From Microbacterium sp. SORGH_AS_0862 (GTDB lineage: Bacteria; Actinomycetota; Actinomycetes; Actinomycetales; Microbacteriaceae): DNA of 64,000 nucleotides. The stretch covers positions 2,046,001 through 2,110,000 of the forward strand of contig NZ_JAUTAY010000001.1 in assembly GCF_030818795.1 (NCBI RefSeq). Direction: 5' to 3'. The notes under the pieces are model-generated. The model was not told the origin of the DNA, ran no database searches, and was given only the letters and a program-made list of their open reading frames with translations. A program made the position numbers and the translations under genes. Each line of letters begins with the position of its first letter. The stretch's first letter is position 1. Below are positions 38,918 through 49,237 of the stretch, piece by piece.

Positions 38918-38918
38918 C

Positions 38919-40214
38919 TCAGCTCGGCTCTTGTTCCGCCGAGCGTACGCGACGTGGTGCCCGAACGACTCCGGTGGCCGCCCATGCCAGCGCAGCCACC
39001 GCCCAGAGCTTGAGGTCCCAGTAGTAGGACGTGATGAACAACGCGACGATGGCCACTGACAGCCAGCTACCGATGAGCGCCTGGGAGACGGGTCGTCGCA
39101 GACGGTAGGTCTGCCACACGATCACGGCGACGACGGCAAGCTGGCACAGGAGCAGAAGAATGCCGCCGTCCAGCAACGCCTGTAAGAACGCATTGTTGGC
39201 GATGATCGAGTTGGGTCGCCCGCCGGTCACGTCGCCGCCGTACCGTGGGGCCACGTAGAAGAGATTGCCGGGGCCGATCCCGAGCAGGGGATGGTCGGCG
39301 CTGATGCGGAGAGTGCGGTCGATCCACTCCAGCCGAGGGGCGTTCGAGGACTCCTCCGTCGGGTCGAAGATGGACGTGAACCTCTCCCAGAGGAAGCCGA
39401 ACACGCCCGGGAGCAAGAACACCAGCGCGACGGCGGCCGCCACCGCGCCGGCGACCCAGGGCCAGAACCGGCGGAGTCGACCCACATAGGGCCAACCGAG
39501 GGCCACGAGGAGCAGCGGCAGGGTGAGATAGGCGGCCCGAGTGTTCGCCAAGATCGTCACCAGGACGAGCGCGGCGATGAGCGCCATCGAAAACCACGTC
39601 GTCCGCGATCGAAGCCGGTCGTAGGCGATGACGGCGCCGACGACGAGAACCATGTAGTAGCCGAAGTAGCCGGCCTCGTAGAGGAACGACGAGATCCGCG
39701 CCGAGCCGCCGCCGAGCGCCTCGTACTCGATCAACTGCGGCCAATCTACGAGCGCCGCGAGCAGTTGATAGAGGCCGAAGACCGCCGCCACCATCCCTCC
39801 GGCGATGAAAGCACGCAACAGATCGGCCAGGTCATCGTGCAGCCGCGCGCCGACGACGACTGCGACGAAGGGGACCACGGCGCCGAGGACGACCGTGACG
39901 CACTGCAGAAGGGCGGATGCGGGATGCTCCGAGAGAAGCGAACTCGCGACGAGGACAAGAAGAGCGGCAAGGATCAGGCCGCCCAGCGTCAGGTCCCATC
40001 GAGACCATCGTCGTCGGGCCTTCTCGAGGGATCCGGCCATCACGATCCACTCGATGAGCCCGAGCACGAGGGAGAGTGCGAACAGCAGGATGGGCACCTT
40101 GACGTTGAAGCCCATCACAGAGACGTTGGCGAGGCGATCCCACCCGATGGTGAAGAGAGCGCCGTAGAGACTCCATCGCGCAGTGAGAGAGAGCGCATTT
40201 CGCGTTCGGCGCAT
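38919..40214 (-). CDS. O-antigen ligase / Wzy-like polymerase
   Basis: 431 residues and about 10-12 membrane helices. The large extracytoplasmic loop holds the Wzy_C-like WIDRTLRISADHPLLGIGPGN and the terminal NNAFLQALLDGG seen in O-antigen ligase and polymerase families. It probably polymerises the flipped repeat units or attaches the chain to an acceptor; the two activities cannot be told apart from sequence. TAGGCT ends 7 nt before the ATG. It is divergent from the DUF4012 gene and is followed at once by the flippase. Confidence 0.87.
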   Translation of the reverse strand: MRRTRNALSLTARWSLYGALFTIGWDRLANVSVMGFNVKVPILLFALSLVLGLIEWIVMAGSLEKARRRWSRWDLTLGGLILAALLVLVASSLLSEHPASALLQCVTVVLGAVVPFVAVVVGARLHDDLADLLRAFIAGGMVAAVFGLYQLLAALVDWPQLIEYEALGGGSARISSFLYEAGYFGYYMVLVVGAVIAYDRLRSRTTWFSMALIAALVLVTILANTRAAYLTLPLLLVALGWPYVGRLRRFWPWVAGAVAAAVALVFLLPGVFGFLWERFTSIFDPTEESSNAPRLEWIDRTLRISADHPLLGIGPGNLFYVAPRYGGDVTGGRPNSIIANNAFLQALLDGGILLLLCQLAVVAVIVWQTYRLRRPVSQALIGSWLSVAIVALFITSYYWDLKLWAVAALAWAATGVVRAPRRVRSAEQEPS

Positions 40215-40221
40215 GACCGAT

Positions 40222-40227
40222 AGCCTA
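40222..40227 (-). promoter_or_regulatory. -10 hexamer TAGGCT for the polymerase-flippase operon
   Basis: Minus-strand TAGGCT ends 7 nt before the ATG at 40214. The arrangement is close to leaderless. Confidence 0.45.
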
Positions 40228-40290
40228 TCTACGGCTGCGCGACCGCCCTGTCACGGCTGCGCTCACGGCTTTTCCCCGGGCCGTGGCCTT

Positions 40291-40296
40291 TAGCGT
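40291..40296 (+). promoter_or_regulatory. -10 hexamer TAGCGT for the DUF4012 gene
   Basis: TAGCGT lies about 50 nt before the chosen start, within the divergent gap 40215-40346. No convincing -35 is visible. Confidence 0.4.
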
Positions 40297-40346
40297 GTAT
40301 CTGGACGGCACTTCTGGCTGCCGCTGGGGATGTGGATGAGGCTTCG

Positions 40347-42215
40347 ATGAATCGACCCGCTGGCGCACACGCGCCGACGCGCCGTGAACTGCGCGCCCGG
40401 AATGCGGCTGCGGACTCCCGCCGCCCGAAAACCCGCTGGTGGCCGTGGGCGCTGGGCGGTGTGCTGAGCCTCGCCGTCGGCCTCGCCGTGGCGGCCGGCG
40501 TGTTCGCGATGCAGGCGATGACGGTACGGGATGACCTGACGGCGGCGAAATCCCAACTCTCTGGCGTGCTCGACCAGGTCCGCTCCGGTGATGCCGCCGG
40601 AGCGGAGGCGACTGTCGCGAAGGTGACGCAGCTCACGGATCGCGCCGAGCAGACCGTCCGGACTCCGCTCTGGGATTTCTTCTCCGCGGTGCCCGTCGTG
40701 GGCGAGAACGTCGCGGCGATCAGCGCGGCGACGGACGCGACGCACATCCTGGTCACAGATGCCCTGCCCGTGGGGCTCCAGCTCGTGCAGACGATCGACG
40801 TGAACAATCTCACGGTGGAGGGCGGCGGGTTCAACCTGCAGCCGTTCGTCGACGCACAGGCGGTGCTCCCGCAGATCAGTGGGGCCTTCAGCAAGGCGCA
40901 GCTCGCGGTCGGCGGCATCGATCGCGAGCAGCTTCTCCCTGTCGTGAATGAAGCAGTCGGCCAGCTTCTCGACGTCGTCGACCAGGCGGCGCCCGCGGTG
41001 ACCATGCTCGACGAGTACCTGCCGTCGATCCTCGAGATGGCGGGCAAAGAAGGTCCCAGACACTACTTGGTGCTCTTCCAGAACAACGCGGAATCTCGTG
41101 CGACGGGCGGTAACGCGGCGACGAGTTTCCTGCTGACCGTCGACAACGGCAAGATCTCGATGGGCAACCAGGCAAGCGCCGCCACGTACGACGAGTACGG
41201 CACTTCAGGACGCAGCTACGTGGAACTGCCCGAGGAGACGACGGCGCTGTACGAGAACGACTTCACCACGTTCGCGCAGAACTACAATCGAACGCCCAAC
41301 TTCCCCACGACGGCGGAGATGTTCCGCGCTCTCTGGCAGAAGACGATGGGTGAGGACATCGACGGCGTCATCTCGATCGATCCCGTCGTGCTCTCCTACA
41401 TGCTCCAAGCAACGGGACCTGTGGACATCGTCGACGGGCAGCAGCTGACGTCCGAGAACGCGGTCAAGGTCCTTCTGAGCGATGCATACGAGCGATTCGG
41501 CATGGATGGTGCGGCAGCCGACACGTACTTCGCCGCGGTGGCCGGTGGCGTGTTCGGCGCCGTCGTCTCCGGATCGTGGGATCCGCTGTCGATGTTCGAT
41601 CAGATCTCGCGGGGCGTCGCCGAACAGCGCGTCTTCCTCTGGTTCCCGCGTGAGAAGGAGGAGGCGCTGGCGACCACTCTGGGCGTCTCTGGAGCACTGG
41701 CCACAGACAACTCCCACGGCACCGAGATCGGGATGTTCGTCAACGACGCCGGTTACGACAAGCTCAGCTACTACATGAGCACCGGGATCGCCGTCACATG
41801 CGACGCTGCTGCGGGAACGATGACGACGACGGCGACCGTGCACAACAACGTCCCCTCGGCGAATCTCTCGGGATGGACTCTCAGCTGGCGTAACCCCGGT
41901 CTCGGCATTCCGCGCACGAGCATGCTGCTCGACCTTCTGTTCATCGCTCCGCCTGGATCCACGATCGTCGGCAGCGACCCAGCGACCAGCGACCTCGACG
42001 GGTGGGATCGATCGGGCGTCGAGAGTGGCCGTCCCGGGGAGAGCCGTACGCTCGTGGTGCCGATGGGTGAATCGCGCACGATCACGTTCACGAGCACGAT
42101 TCCCGAGGATGCGCAGGGACCGATCAGCATCCGACGCTCCGCCGGTGTCGGAGATACGCCGATCTCCATCGACGCATCCTGCGACGCGCTCCCCGCGACC
42201 CGATCCGGGCGGTGA
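40347..42215 (+). CDS. DUF4012-domain membrane protein
   Basis: About 622 residues. A basic cytoplasmic head (PTRRELRARNAAADSRR) is followed by one membrane helix (about 31-55) and a large extracellular region. The DUF4012 core is seen in YLVLFQNNAESRATGGNAATSF, FAQNYNRTPNFPTTAEMFRALW and DGVISIDPVVLSYML. DUF4012 proteins occur in surface polysaccharide loci of Gram-positives, with no proven biochemistry. Its position between polymerase and priming transferase suggests a role in chain length control or wall attachment (inference). GTG at 40332 is an alternative start; the ATG has GATGAGG upstream. Confidence 0.85.
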   Translation: MNRPAGAHAPTRRELRARNAAADSRRPKTRWWPWALGGVLSLAVGLAVAAGVFAMQAMTVRDDLTAAKSQLSGVLDQVRSGDAAGAEATVAKVTQLTDRAEQTVRTPLWDFFSAVPVVGENVAAISAATDATHILVTDALPVGLQLVQTIDVNNLTVEGGGFNLQPFVDAQAVLPQISGAFSKAQLAVGGIDREQLLPVVNEAVGQLLDVVDQAAPAVTMLDEYLPSILEMAGKEGPRHYLVLFQNNAESRATGGNAATSFLLTVDNGKISMGNQASAATYDEYGTSGRSYVELPEETTALYENDFTTFAQNYNRTPNFPTTAEMFRALWQKTMGEDIDGVISIDPVVLSYMLQATGPVDIVDGQQLTSENAVKVLLSDAYERFGMDGAAADTYFAAVAGGVFGAVVSGSWDPLSMFDQISRGVAEQRVFLWFPREKEEALATTLGVSGALATDNSHGTEIGMFVNDAGYDKLSYYMSTGIAVTCDAAAGTMTTTATVHNNVPSANLSGWTLSWRNPGLGIPRTSMLLDLLFIAPPGSTIVGSDPATSDLDGWDRSGVESGRPGESRTLVVPMGESRTITFTSTIPEDAQGPISIRRSAGVGDTPISIDASCDALPATRSGR

Positions 42216-42226
42216 CTCCAGCTCCG

Positions 42227-42256
42227 TTACAGCAACGACCGTCATATGAATAGACT
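42227..42256 (+). promoter_or_regulatory. Promoter of the priming sugar transferase gene
   Basis: -35 TTACAG (42227-42232), 18-nt spacer and -10 TAGACT (42251-42256), about 48 nt before the GTG start. Confidence 0.6.
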
Positions 42257-42304
42257 GTTGACAAAGCGTGTGCGGGGGTGCGTACGCCGAGTTGAGGGGG
42301 GCAT

Positions 42305-43798
42305 GTGACAGTGGAAGCTCATTCCGCGCACAGCGGAAGCGCGGCGATGTCCTTTCCGGTCGAGCGAACCGGCTCCGTCCGCTCGCTCAAGTGGCCGCGC
42401 CGCTACGCAGGGCGGCTGCTGTTCAGCGACTTCGCCGTCGTGGTGGCGACCCTGACCGCCTACACGCTGTGGCTGCCTGAGGCGGCCGACAGCCTCGACT
42501 GGCCGGGAGGCCCGACCGTCCCCTACTGGGTGGTCGTCATCGTCGTCGGCGTCATCTGGCTCGTCACGCTCGATGCAGTCGACTCCCGTGATCGGCATAT
42601 CGTCGGGCACGGCTTCACCGAGTATCAGCGCATCATCCGGGCCTCTCTCTTCGCGTTCGGTCTCATCCTCGCGGCCTGCTTCTTCCTCCGTATCGACCTG
42701 GCGCGTTCGCTCTTCCTGTTCGCGCTGCCCGTGGGAGCTGCGCTGCTGATTCTGTCGCGCTGGATCTGGCGCCAATGGCTGCGTCGGCAGCAGCGCCACA
42801 CCCGCTACGTCCACCGCGCAGTGGTCATCGGGTCCCCGGCCAAGGTCGCGCACGTCGTCCGCATGATCCACACGACCGAAGGCACCGGCATCGCCATCGT
42901 CGGCGCTATCACGGATGCGGGTCTCGGTCCGCGCATCGGACCGGTCCCCGTGTTGGGAACCTTCGACGACACCGAGACGGTGGTGGACTCGGTCCGCGCC
43001 GACACCGTCATCGCTGCGGGATCGGATGACCTGGACCCCAAGACGATGCGGCGGCTGGGTTGGGCGATGGCGGAGCGCGACGTCGACTGGGTGGTCGCTC
43101 CCGCTCTCACCGATGTCGCAGGCCCCCGCATCCATGCGCGTCCCGTCGCGGGACTTCCCCTCGTGCACGTCTCGTTCCCGAAGCTGGACGGCGCCAAACG
43201 CTTCCTCAAGCGCGCTTTCGACATCGTCGGGTCGGGCCTGCTCATCGTCGCCGCATCCCCGCTGATGCTCATCGTGGCGATCGCCGTGAAGGCGGAGAGC
43301 CGCGGACCGCTCATCTACCGGCAGGAGCGCATCGGCAGGTTGGGGCAGCCCTTCGGCATGATCAAGTTCCGCTCCATGGTGGCGAACGCCGACGACCAGC
43401 TCGCCTCGCTGCTCGATCTGCAGGGAACGACGGACGAGCCGCTGTTCAAAGTGGTCAACGATCCGCGGATCACCCGCGTCGGGCGCTTCATCCGCAAGCA
43501 CTCCATCGACGAACTGCCTCAGCTCTTCAACGTCTTCTCGGGTGACATGAGCCTCGTGGGCCCGCGACCCCAGCGTCACGCCGAAGTGGCCCTCTACGAT
43601 GAGGCGGCCCACCGCCGACTCCTGGTCAAGCCCGGCATGAGCGGCCTGTGGCAGGTCAGCGGGCGCTCGTCGCTGTCGTGGGAGGATGCGATCCGTCTCG
43701 ACCTCTACTACGTGGAGAACTGGTCGTTCACTCAGGACGTCATCATCCTGTTCCGCACCGTGCGGGCAGTGCTCGCCCCGGGGAAGACCGCGCACTGA
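42305..43798 (+). CDS. Polyprenyl-phosphate sugar-1-phosphate transferase (WbaP/WcaJ-type priming enzyme)
   Basis: 497 residues. The N-terminal ~150 hold four membrane helices; residues ~170-290 form a Rossmann-like domain (AVVIGSPAKVAHVVRMI); the C-terminal ~200 are the catalytic bacterial sugar-transferase domain with RAFDIVGSGLLIV, YRQERIGRLGQPFGMIKFRSM, HSIDELPQLFNV and MSLVGPRPQ (the catalytic Asp-Glu pair and phosphate loop). It transfers a sugar-1-phosphate to undecaprenyl phosphate, the first step of the pathway. It is last of the enzymes in the cluster and has its own promoter. Confidence 0.94.
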   Translation: MTVEAHSAHSGSAAMSFPVERTGSVRSLKWPRRYAGRLLFSDFAVVVATLTAYTLWLPEAADSLDWPGGPTVPYWVVVIVVGVIWLVTLDAVDSRDRHIVGHGFTEYQRIIRASLFAFGLILAACFFLRIDLARSLFLFALPVGAALLILSRWIWRQWLRRQQRHTRYVHRAVVIGSPAKVAHVVRMIHTTEGTGIAIVGAITDAGLGPRIGPVPVLGTFDDTETVVDSVRADTVIAAGSDDLDPKTMRRLGWAMAERDVDWVVAPALTDVAGPRIHARPVAGLPLVHVSFPKLDGAKRFLKRAFDIVGSGLLIVAASPLMLIVAIAVKAESRGPLIYRQERIGRLGQPFGMIKFRSMVANADDQLASLLDLQGTTDEPLFKVVNDPRITRVGRFIRKHSIDELPQLFNVFSGDMSLVGPRPQRHAEVALYDEAAHRRLLVKPGMSGLWQVSGRSSLSWEDAIRLDLYYVENWSFTQDVIILFRTVRAVLAPGKTAH

Positions 43799-43986
43799 TC
43801 CAGTGGTTCGGCGAGGTTACGGAGACGTAAAGAAAAGACGTTTACGATGCCCTCGACTTGTGAGTGCGCTGGGAGTAGGGCTAGCGTGGCCTGCGGGGGT
43901 AGGCTGGGCGATTCGTCCCTCAGTCCAACTCCCGGACCATCCTGGTACCCATTGAGGCTGCGCCTCACACCCCCACGGAGTTGAAA

Positions 43987-44553
43987 ATGAAGAGCCTTCG
44001 CACCAAGATCGCAGCGGTCATCCTGACCGCTGCCGCCCTCGTTGCCGCTCCCGCGGCAGCGCAGGCCTACGTCCCCACGCCCGGATCGCCCGACGCGGCG
44101 GTCTCCGGCGCACCGACCCCCGGCGGTACGGTGACGCTCGTCGCCACCGCCTTCGACGGCAACACACCGATCAGCTTCGTCGTCACCGGAGAGAACGGTG
44201 CCGGCATCACCCAGGCGTCGGTCAAGCTGGCCATCAGCTCGTCGCCGACCTTCACCACCTCGACGAACGCGGCGGGCGACGCGTCGTTCAACGTCAAGCT
44301 GCCGTCGAACGCGACCGGCTCCTACGACGTCGCGGTCACCGGCCAGAAGAACGGTGTTTCGGTCACCGAGACCACGAGCCTCGCCGTGGGCGCCGGAAGC
44401 GGCGGCACCGGCACCGGCTCCGGCACGGGTCTTCCGGCGACCGGTGTCGACAGCGGTTCGCTGATGGGCGTCTGGATCGGCGGCGGCGTGCTGCTGCTGG
44501 GCGGCCTCGCGGTCACCGTCTTCGCCGTGCGTCGTCAGCGCCAGGGCGCCTGA
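43987..44553 (+). CDS. LPXTG-type cell-wall-anchored protein
   Basis: 188 residues. A Sec signal peptide (MKSLRTKIAAVILTAAALVAAPAAAQA, cleavage near residue 27) leads to an Ig-like domain of about 110 residues (GGTVTLVATAFD, TGSYDVAVTGQK), a Gly/Ser/Thr-rich linker, and a C-terminal sorting signal: LPATG, a hydrophobic helix and VRRQRQGA. A sortase should link it to peptidoglycan; none is encoded here. The ATG at 43987 follows GGAG. It ends before a strong terminator, so it is the last gene of the surface cluster. Confidence 0.9.
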   Translation: MKSLRTKIAAVILTAAALVAAPAAAQAYVPTPGSPDAAVSGAPTPGGTVTLVATAFDGNTPISFVVTGENGAGITQASVKLAISSSPTFTTSTNAAGDASFNVKLPSNATGSYDVAVTGQKNGVSVTETTSLAVGAGSGGTGTGSGTGLPATGVDSGSLMGVWIGGGVLLLGGLAVTVFAVRRQRQGA

Positions 44554-44564
44554 CGCACCCAATC

Positions 44565-44606
44565 AACGACAGAACCCCCGGGCTACGGCTCGGGGGTTCT
44601 GTCGTT
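44565..44606 (+). terminator. Terminator of the wall-protein gene
   Basis: AACGACAGAACCCCCG and its complement CGGGGGTTCTGTCGTT form a ~16-bp stem with an 8-10 nt loop, 11 nt after the stop and followed by GTTCTC. It marks the right edge of the polysaccharide cluster. Confidence 0.9.
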
Positions 44607-44638
44607 GTTCTCGACACGCCGCCCCGACACGCCCGAGT

Positions 44639-44667
44639 TTGCGACACGCCCGGGCGACACGTAGACT
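44639..44667 (+). promoter_or_regulatory. S10 operon promoter
   Basis: -35 TTGCGA (44639-44644), 17-nt spacer and -10 TAGACT (44662-44667), about 300 nt before rpsJ. Confidence 0.75.
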
Positions 44668-44966
44668 AGTCAGGTTCCACATTCCGGGTGCTTTGCTGCC
44701 CGGATCACTGCCAGGGCAGTGCATAGATCAGCGCCTCGAGCGCGGGGTCTAGGCCGCGGGCAGCAGAACGACATCTCCCACACTTCTTCCCGGAAACGGG
44801 CGTGCACCGCGCGTGGAGTGAGGGGCCGGCGTCCGCAGGATGCCGGTTTGACACGAGAACAGTGGTGCAGCATCACCGCGAAAGCGGGAGAAGTGCCCGG
44901 CGCGCAAGCGTCACCGTGCGTCCGATGCCCTCAGAGGTATGACGCGAGAAAGAGAGTGAGCAGACT

Positions 44967-45275
44967 ATGGCGGGACAGAAGATCCGCATTCGCCTGAAGT
45001 CGTACGATCACGCGGGGCTCGACAGCTCGGCGCGCAAGATCGTCGACACCGTGACCCGAGCCGGCGCCACCGTCGTCGGCCCCGTGCCGCTGCCGACCGA
45101 GAAGAACGTCGTGGTCGTCATCCGGTCGCCCCACAAGTACAAGGACAGCCGCGAGCACTTCGAGATGCGCACCCACAAGCGCCTCATCGACATCATCGAC
45201 CCGACGCCCAAGGCCGTCGACTCGCTGATGCGTCTCGACCTTCCGGCCGATGTCAACATCGAGATCAAGCTCTGA
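44967..45275 (+). CDS. rpsJ: 30S ribosomal protein S10
   Basis: 102 residues, the usual length. [21 protein letters not shown] at the start and the [20 protein letters not shown] loop are the conserved S10 features. The protein binds the 30S head, and in other bacteria it also joins transcription antitermination complexes with NusB. It is the first gene of the S10 operon, 8 nt before rplC, and follows an unusually long leader. Confidence 0.98.
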   Translation: MAGQKIRIRLKSYDHAGLDSSARKIVDTVTRAGATVVGPVPLPTEKNVVVVIRSPHKYKDSREHFEMRTHKRLIDIIDPTPKAVDSLMRLDLPADVNIEIKL

Positions 45276-45283
45276 GGTTCGAC

Positions 45284-45943
45284 ATGGCTGACATCAACTC
45301 CAAGATCTCCCAGGGCCTCCTGGGCACCAAGCTCGGCATGACCCAGGTCTGGAACGAGCAGGGCAAGCTCGTCCCCGTGACGGTCATCCAGATCACCCCG
45401 AACGTGGTCACGCAGATCCGCACCCCCGAGAAGGACGGCTACAACGCCGTTCAGATCGCCGCGGGTCAGATCGACCCCCGCAAGGTCACCAAGCCCCTCG
45501 AGGGCCACTTCGAGGCTGCCGGCGTGACGCCGCGTCGCCACGTCACCGAGATCCGCACCGCGAACGCCGCTGACTACTCACTCGGTCAGGAGCTCACGGT
45601 CGACGGTGTCTTCGAAGCGGGCAAGCTGGTCGACGTCGTCGGCACCAGCAAGGGCAAGGGCACCGCGGGTGTCATGAAGCGCCACAACTTCAAGGGCGTC
45701 TCCGCTTCGCACGGTGCGCACCGCAACCACCGCAAGCCCGGTTCCATCGGTGCCTCGTCGACGCCCAGCCGCGTCTTCAAGGGCATGCGCATGGCCGGCC
45801 GCATGGGTGGCGAGCGCGTGACCGTCCTCAACCTCACGGTGCACGCCGTCGACGCCGAGAAGGGTCTGCTGCTCGTCAAGGGCGCTGTGCCCGGTGCTCG
45901 TGGCCGCATCGTCTACGTCCGCAACGCAGTGAAGGGTGCCTGA
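45284..45943 (+). CDS. rplC: 50S ribosomal protein L3
   Basis: 219 residues. The N-terminal [20 protein letters not shown] and the internal loop that reaches the peptidyl-transferase centre ([16 protein letters not shown]) are both intact. L3 is an early assembly protein of the 50S subunit. It lies between rpsJ (8 nt) and rplD (4 nt), in the conserved S10 order. Confidence 0.98.
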   Translation: MADINSKISQGLLGTKLGMTQVWNEQGKLVPVTVIQITPNVVTQIRTPEKDGYNAVQIAAGQIDPRKVTKPLEGHFEAAGVTPRRHVTEIRTANAADYSLGQELTVDGVFEAGKLVDVVGTSKGKGTAGVMKRHNFKGVSASHGAHRNHRKPGSIGASSTPSRVFKGMRMAGRMGGERVTVLNLTVHAVDAEKGLLLVKGAVPGARGRIVYVRNAVKGA

Positions 45944-45947
45944 GAAC

Positions 45948-46607
45948 ATGGCTGACTCGACTCTCGCGCTCGACGTCGTGAAGGCAGACGGCAAGAAGGC
46001 CGGCTCCGTGGAGCTGCCCGCCGCCCTGTTCGACGTCAAGACGAACATCCCCCTCATCCACCAGGTCGTCGTCGCGCAGCTCGCGGCGGCTCGCCAGGGC
46101 ACGCACTCGACCAAGCGTCGTGGCGAGGTCTCCGGTGCCGGCCGCAAGCCCTTCAAGCAGAAGGGCACGGGTAACGCCCGTCAGGGCTCCATCCGCGCCC
46201 CGCACATGACCGGCGGTGGCATCGTCCACGGTCCGAAGCCGCGCAACTACTCGCAGCGCACGCCCAAGAAGATGATCGCGGCCGCCCTCCTGGGCGCGCT
46301 GAGCGATCGTGCTCGCGGCGAGCGTCTGCACATCGTCGACTCGTTCGGTGTCGAGGGCGCTCCCTCGACCAAGGCCGCTGCTGCGGTGCTGAACACGCTG
46401 ACCCCCGCGAAGAACGTCCTCGTCGTCATCGAGCGCGACGACGAGCTGAGCCTGCTGAGCGTGCGCAACCTCGCGTACGTCCACGTGCTCGCCTTCGACC
46501 AGCTGAACGCCTACGACGTGCTCGTCTCCGACGACATCGTCTTCACCAAGGCCGCCTACGACGCGTTCGTCGCGTCGCGGACCGCCACCGAGGAGGTCTC
46601 GGCATGA
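45948..46607 (+). CDS. rplD: 50S ribosomal protein L4
   Basis: 219 residues. The long loop lining the exit tunnel, including [17 protein letters not shown], is intact with no macrolide-resistance-type deletion visible. In E. coli L4 represses the S10 operon; whether that holds here is unknown. The ATG at 45948 is preferred over a GTG 4 codons upstream because the latter would overlap the L3 gene. It overlaps rplW by 4 nt. Confidence 0.97.
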   Translation: MADSTLALDVVKADGKKAGSVELPAALFDVKTNIPLIHQVVVAQLAAARQGTHSTKRRGEVSGAGRKPFKQKGTGNARQGSIRAPHMTGGGIVHGPKPRNYSQRTPKKMIAAALLGALSDRARGERLHIVDSFGVEGAPSTKAAAAVLNTLTPAKNVLVVIERDDELSLLSVRNLAYVHVLAFDQLNAYDVLVSDDIVFTKAAYDAFVASRTATEEVSA

Positions 46608-46903
46608 CCGCCGTCAACAAGGACCCGCGCGACATCATCCTGAAGCCGGTCGTCTCCGAGAAGAGCTACGGGCTGATCGACGAGGGCAAGTACACGTTCT
46701 ACGTGGACACCCGCGCCAACAAGACCGAGATCAAGCTCGCCATCGAGAAGATCTTCGGCGTCAAGGTCGCTTCGGTCAACACGATCAACCGCGTCGGCAA
46801 GGCCCGTCGCACCCGCTTCGGGATCGGCAAGCGCAAGGACACCAAGCGCGCCATCGTCACCCTGAAGTCGGGCACCATCGACATCTTCACGGCAGTCGGC
46901 TGA
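46604..46903 (+). CDS. rplW: 50S ribosomal protein L23
   Basis: 99 residues. The conserved core [19 protein letters not shown] and the basic loop [15 protein letters not shown] are visible. L23 sits at the tunnel exit and is the docking site for trigger factor and SRP. Its start overlaps the rplD stop (ATGA), so it is translationally coupled; rplB follows after 24 nt. Confidence 0.98.
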   Translation: MTAVNKDPRDIILKPVVSEKSYGLIDEGKYTFYVDTRANKTEIKLAIEKIFGVKVASVNTINRVGKARRTRFGIGKRKDTKRAIVTLKSGTIDIFTAVG

Positions 46904-46927
46904 CGGTCGGGATAGAGGACACAGATT

Positions 46928-47767
<840 letters not shown>

Positions 47768-47778
47768 GAGTCAAGAAG

Positions 47779-48060
47779 ATGCCACGCAGTCTGAAGAAGG
47801 GCCCCTTCGTCGACGAGCACCTGCTTCGCAAGGTTGTCTCGCAGAACGAGGCGGGTTCCAAGAACGTCATCAAGACCTGGTCGCGCCGATCGATGATCGT
47901 GCCCGCGATGCTCGGTCACACGATCGCGGTCCACGACGGTCGCAAGCACATCCCCGTGTTCGTGAGCGAGACCATGGTCGGCCACAAGCTGGGCGAGTTC
48001 GCGCCCACCCGCACCTTCCGCGGCCACGTGAAGGACGACAAGAAGGGCCGTCGCCGCTGA
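47779..48060 (+). CDS. rpsS: 30S ribosomal protein S19
   Basis: 93 residues, complete. [18 protein letters not shown] and [21 protein letters not shown] are the conserved S19 blocks. It lies in the 30S head, near the A-site tRNA and S13. It sits between rplB and rplV in the standard order. Confidence 0.98.
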   Translation: MPRSLKKGPFVDEHLLRKVVSQNEAGSKNVIKTWSRRSMIVPAMLGHTIAVHDGRKHIPVFVSETMVGHKLGEFAPTRTFRGHVKDDKKGRRR

Positions 48061-48083
48061 CGCGGTGACGCAGAGGAGAAGAA

Positions 48084-48479
48084 ATGGTGGAGTCCATCGC
48101 ACGCGTGCGACACATCCGCGTGACCCCTCAGAAGGCTCGTCGTGTCGTCGCTCTCATCAAGGGCAAGCAGGCTGAAGAAGCTCTCGCGATCTTGAAGTTC
48201 GCGCAGCAGAGCGCCAGCGAGCCCATCTACAAGCTGGTCGCCTCGGCGATCGCGAACGCCCGTGTGAAGGCGGATGCGGCAGGCGAGTTCTTCGACGAGC
48301 AGGATCTGTTCGTCAAGAACGCGTTCGTCGACGAGGGCACGACGCTCAAGCGTTTCCAGCCCCGCGCCCAGGGCCGCGCGTTCCAGATCAAGAAGCGCAC
48401 CAGCCACATCACCGTCGTCCTGGCGACGCCCGAGGTGGCAGAGACCGCCCCGGCCCAGAGCAAGAAGGCGAGCAAGTAA
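48084..48479 (+). CDS. rplV: 50S ribosomal protein L22
   Basis: 131 residues. [22 protein letters not shown] starts the fold, and the tunnel beta-hairpin [20 protein letters not shown] is intact, without the deletions linked to macrolide resistance. A short Ala/Lys-rich tail ([11 protein letters not shown]) extends the C-terminus. Its TAA shares a base with the rpsC start. Confidence 0.98.
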   Translation: MVESIARVRHIRVTPQKARRVVALIKGKQAEEALAILKFAQQSASEPIYKLVASAIANARVKADAAGEFFDEQDLFVKNAFVDEGTTLKRFQPRAQGRAFQIKKRTSHITVVLATPEVAETAPAQSKKASK

Positions 48480-49237
48480 TGGGACAGAAAGTCAACCCGT
48501 ACGGCTTCCGCCTCGGCATCACCACCGACCACGTGTCGCGGTGGTTCTCGGACTCGACGAAGCCCGGACAGCGCTACGCCGACTACGTGGCCGAGGACAT
48601 CAAGATCCGTAAGCTCCTGCTGTCGAGCCTCGACCGCGCAGGCGTGAGCAACATCGAGATCGAGCGCACCCGCGACCGCGTGCGCGTCGACATCCACACC
48701 GCACGTCCCGGCATCGTGATCGGCCGTCGTGGTGCGGAGGCCGAGCGCATCCGCGGCGACCTCGAGAAGCTCACCGGCAAGCAGATCCAGCTGAACATCC
48801 TCGAGGTCAAGAACCCCGAGGCCGACGCTCAGCTCGTCGCACAGGGCATCGCCGAGCAGCTCTCCGCTCGTGTGGCATTCCGCCGCGCGATGCGCAAGGG
48901 CCTGCAGGGTGCTCAGCGCGCCGGTGCCAAGGGCATCCGCATCCAGGTCTCCGGCCGCCTCGGCGGCGCCGAGATGAGCCGTTCGGAGTTCTACCGCGAA
49001 GGCCGTGTGCCGCTGCACACCCTGCGCGCGAACATCGACTACGGCTTCTACGAGGCCAAGACCACCTTCGGCCGCATCGGCGTGAAGGTCTGGATCTACA
49101 AGGGCGACCTCACCAACAAGGAACTCGCTCGCGAGCAGGCCAACGCGCCGAAGTCCCGCGGTCGTGACGACCGTGGTGGCGACCGCCGTCGTGGCCCCCG
49201 CAACGAGGCCCCCGTCGCAGAAGGAGCGTCTGCCTGA
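48479..49237 (+). CDS. rpsC: 30S ribosomal protein S3
   Basis: 252 residues. The KH domain is marked by [18 protein letters not shown]; the C-terminal domain has [24 protein letters not shown], part of the mRNA-entry helicase site. The last ~35 residues are rich in Arg, Asp and Gly ([18 protein letters not shown]), a disordered tail. It overlaps rplV and rplP by one base each. Confidence 0.98.
   Translation: MGQKVNPYGFRLGITTDHVSRWFSDSTKPGQRYADYVAEDIKIRKLLLSSLDRAGVSNIEIERTRDRVRVDIHTARPGIVIGRRGAEAERIRGDLEKLTGKQIQLNILEVKNPEADAQLVAQGIAEQLSARVAFRRAMRKGLQGAQRAGAKGIRIQVSGRLGGAEMSRSEFYREGRVPLHTLRANIDYGFYEAKTTFGRIGVKVWIYKGDLTNKELAREQANAPKSRGRDDRGGDRRRGPRNEAPVAEGASA

Larger units (their letters stand above)
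44554..44966 (+). other. 413-nt intergenic region and S10 operon leader
   Basis: It holds the terminator of the wall-protein gene (44565-44606), the rpsJ promoter (44639-44667) and a leader of about 290 nt. The leader includes GGTGCTTTGC (44687-44696, also found in the infA leader) and a CACTGC/GCAGTG hairpin (44706-44721). I see no credible gene in it. Confidence 0.7.

Noticed and set aside
42258..42263. A perfect TTGACA upstream of the priming transferase gene.
   Set aside because: The matching -10 position at 17 nt reads CGTACG, a poor hexamer; the TTACAG/TAGACT pair just upstream is a better promoter.
43953..43965. Small hairpin GAGGC-TGC-GCCTC before the wall-protein gene.
   Set aside because: Only a 5-bp stem with a 3-nt loop, with no support as a regulator or terminator.
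44668..44966. A small open frame in the rpsJ leader that might be a leader peptide.
   Set aside because: It lacks a ribosome site and protein-like composition, and it runs out of frame into rpsJ.
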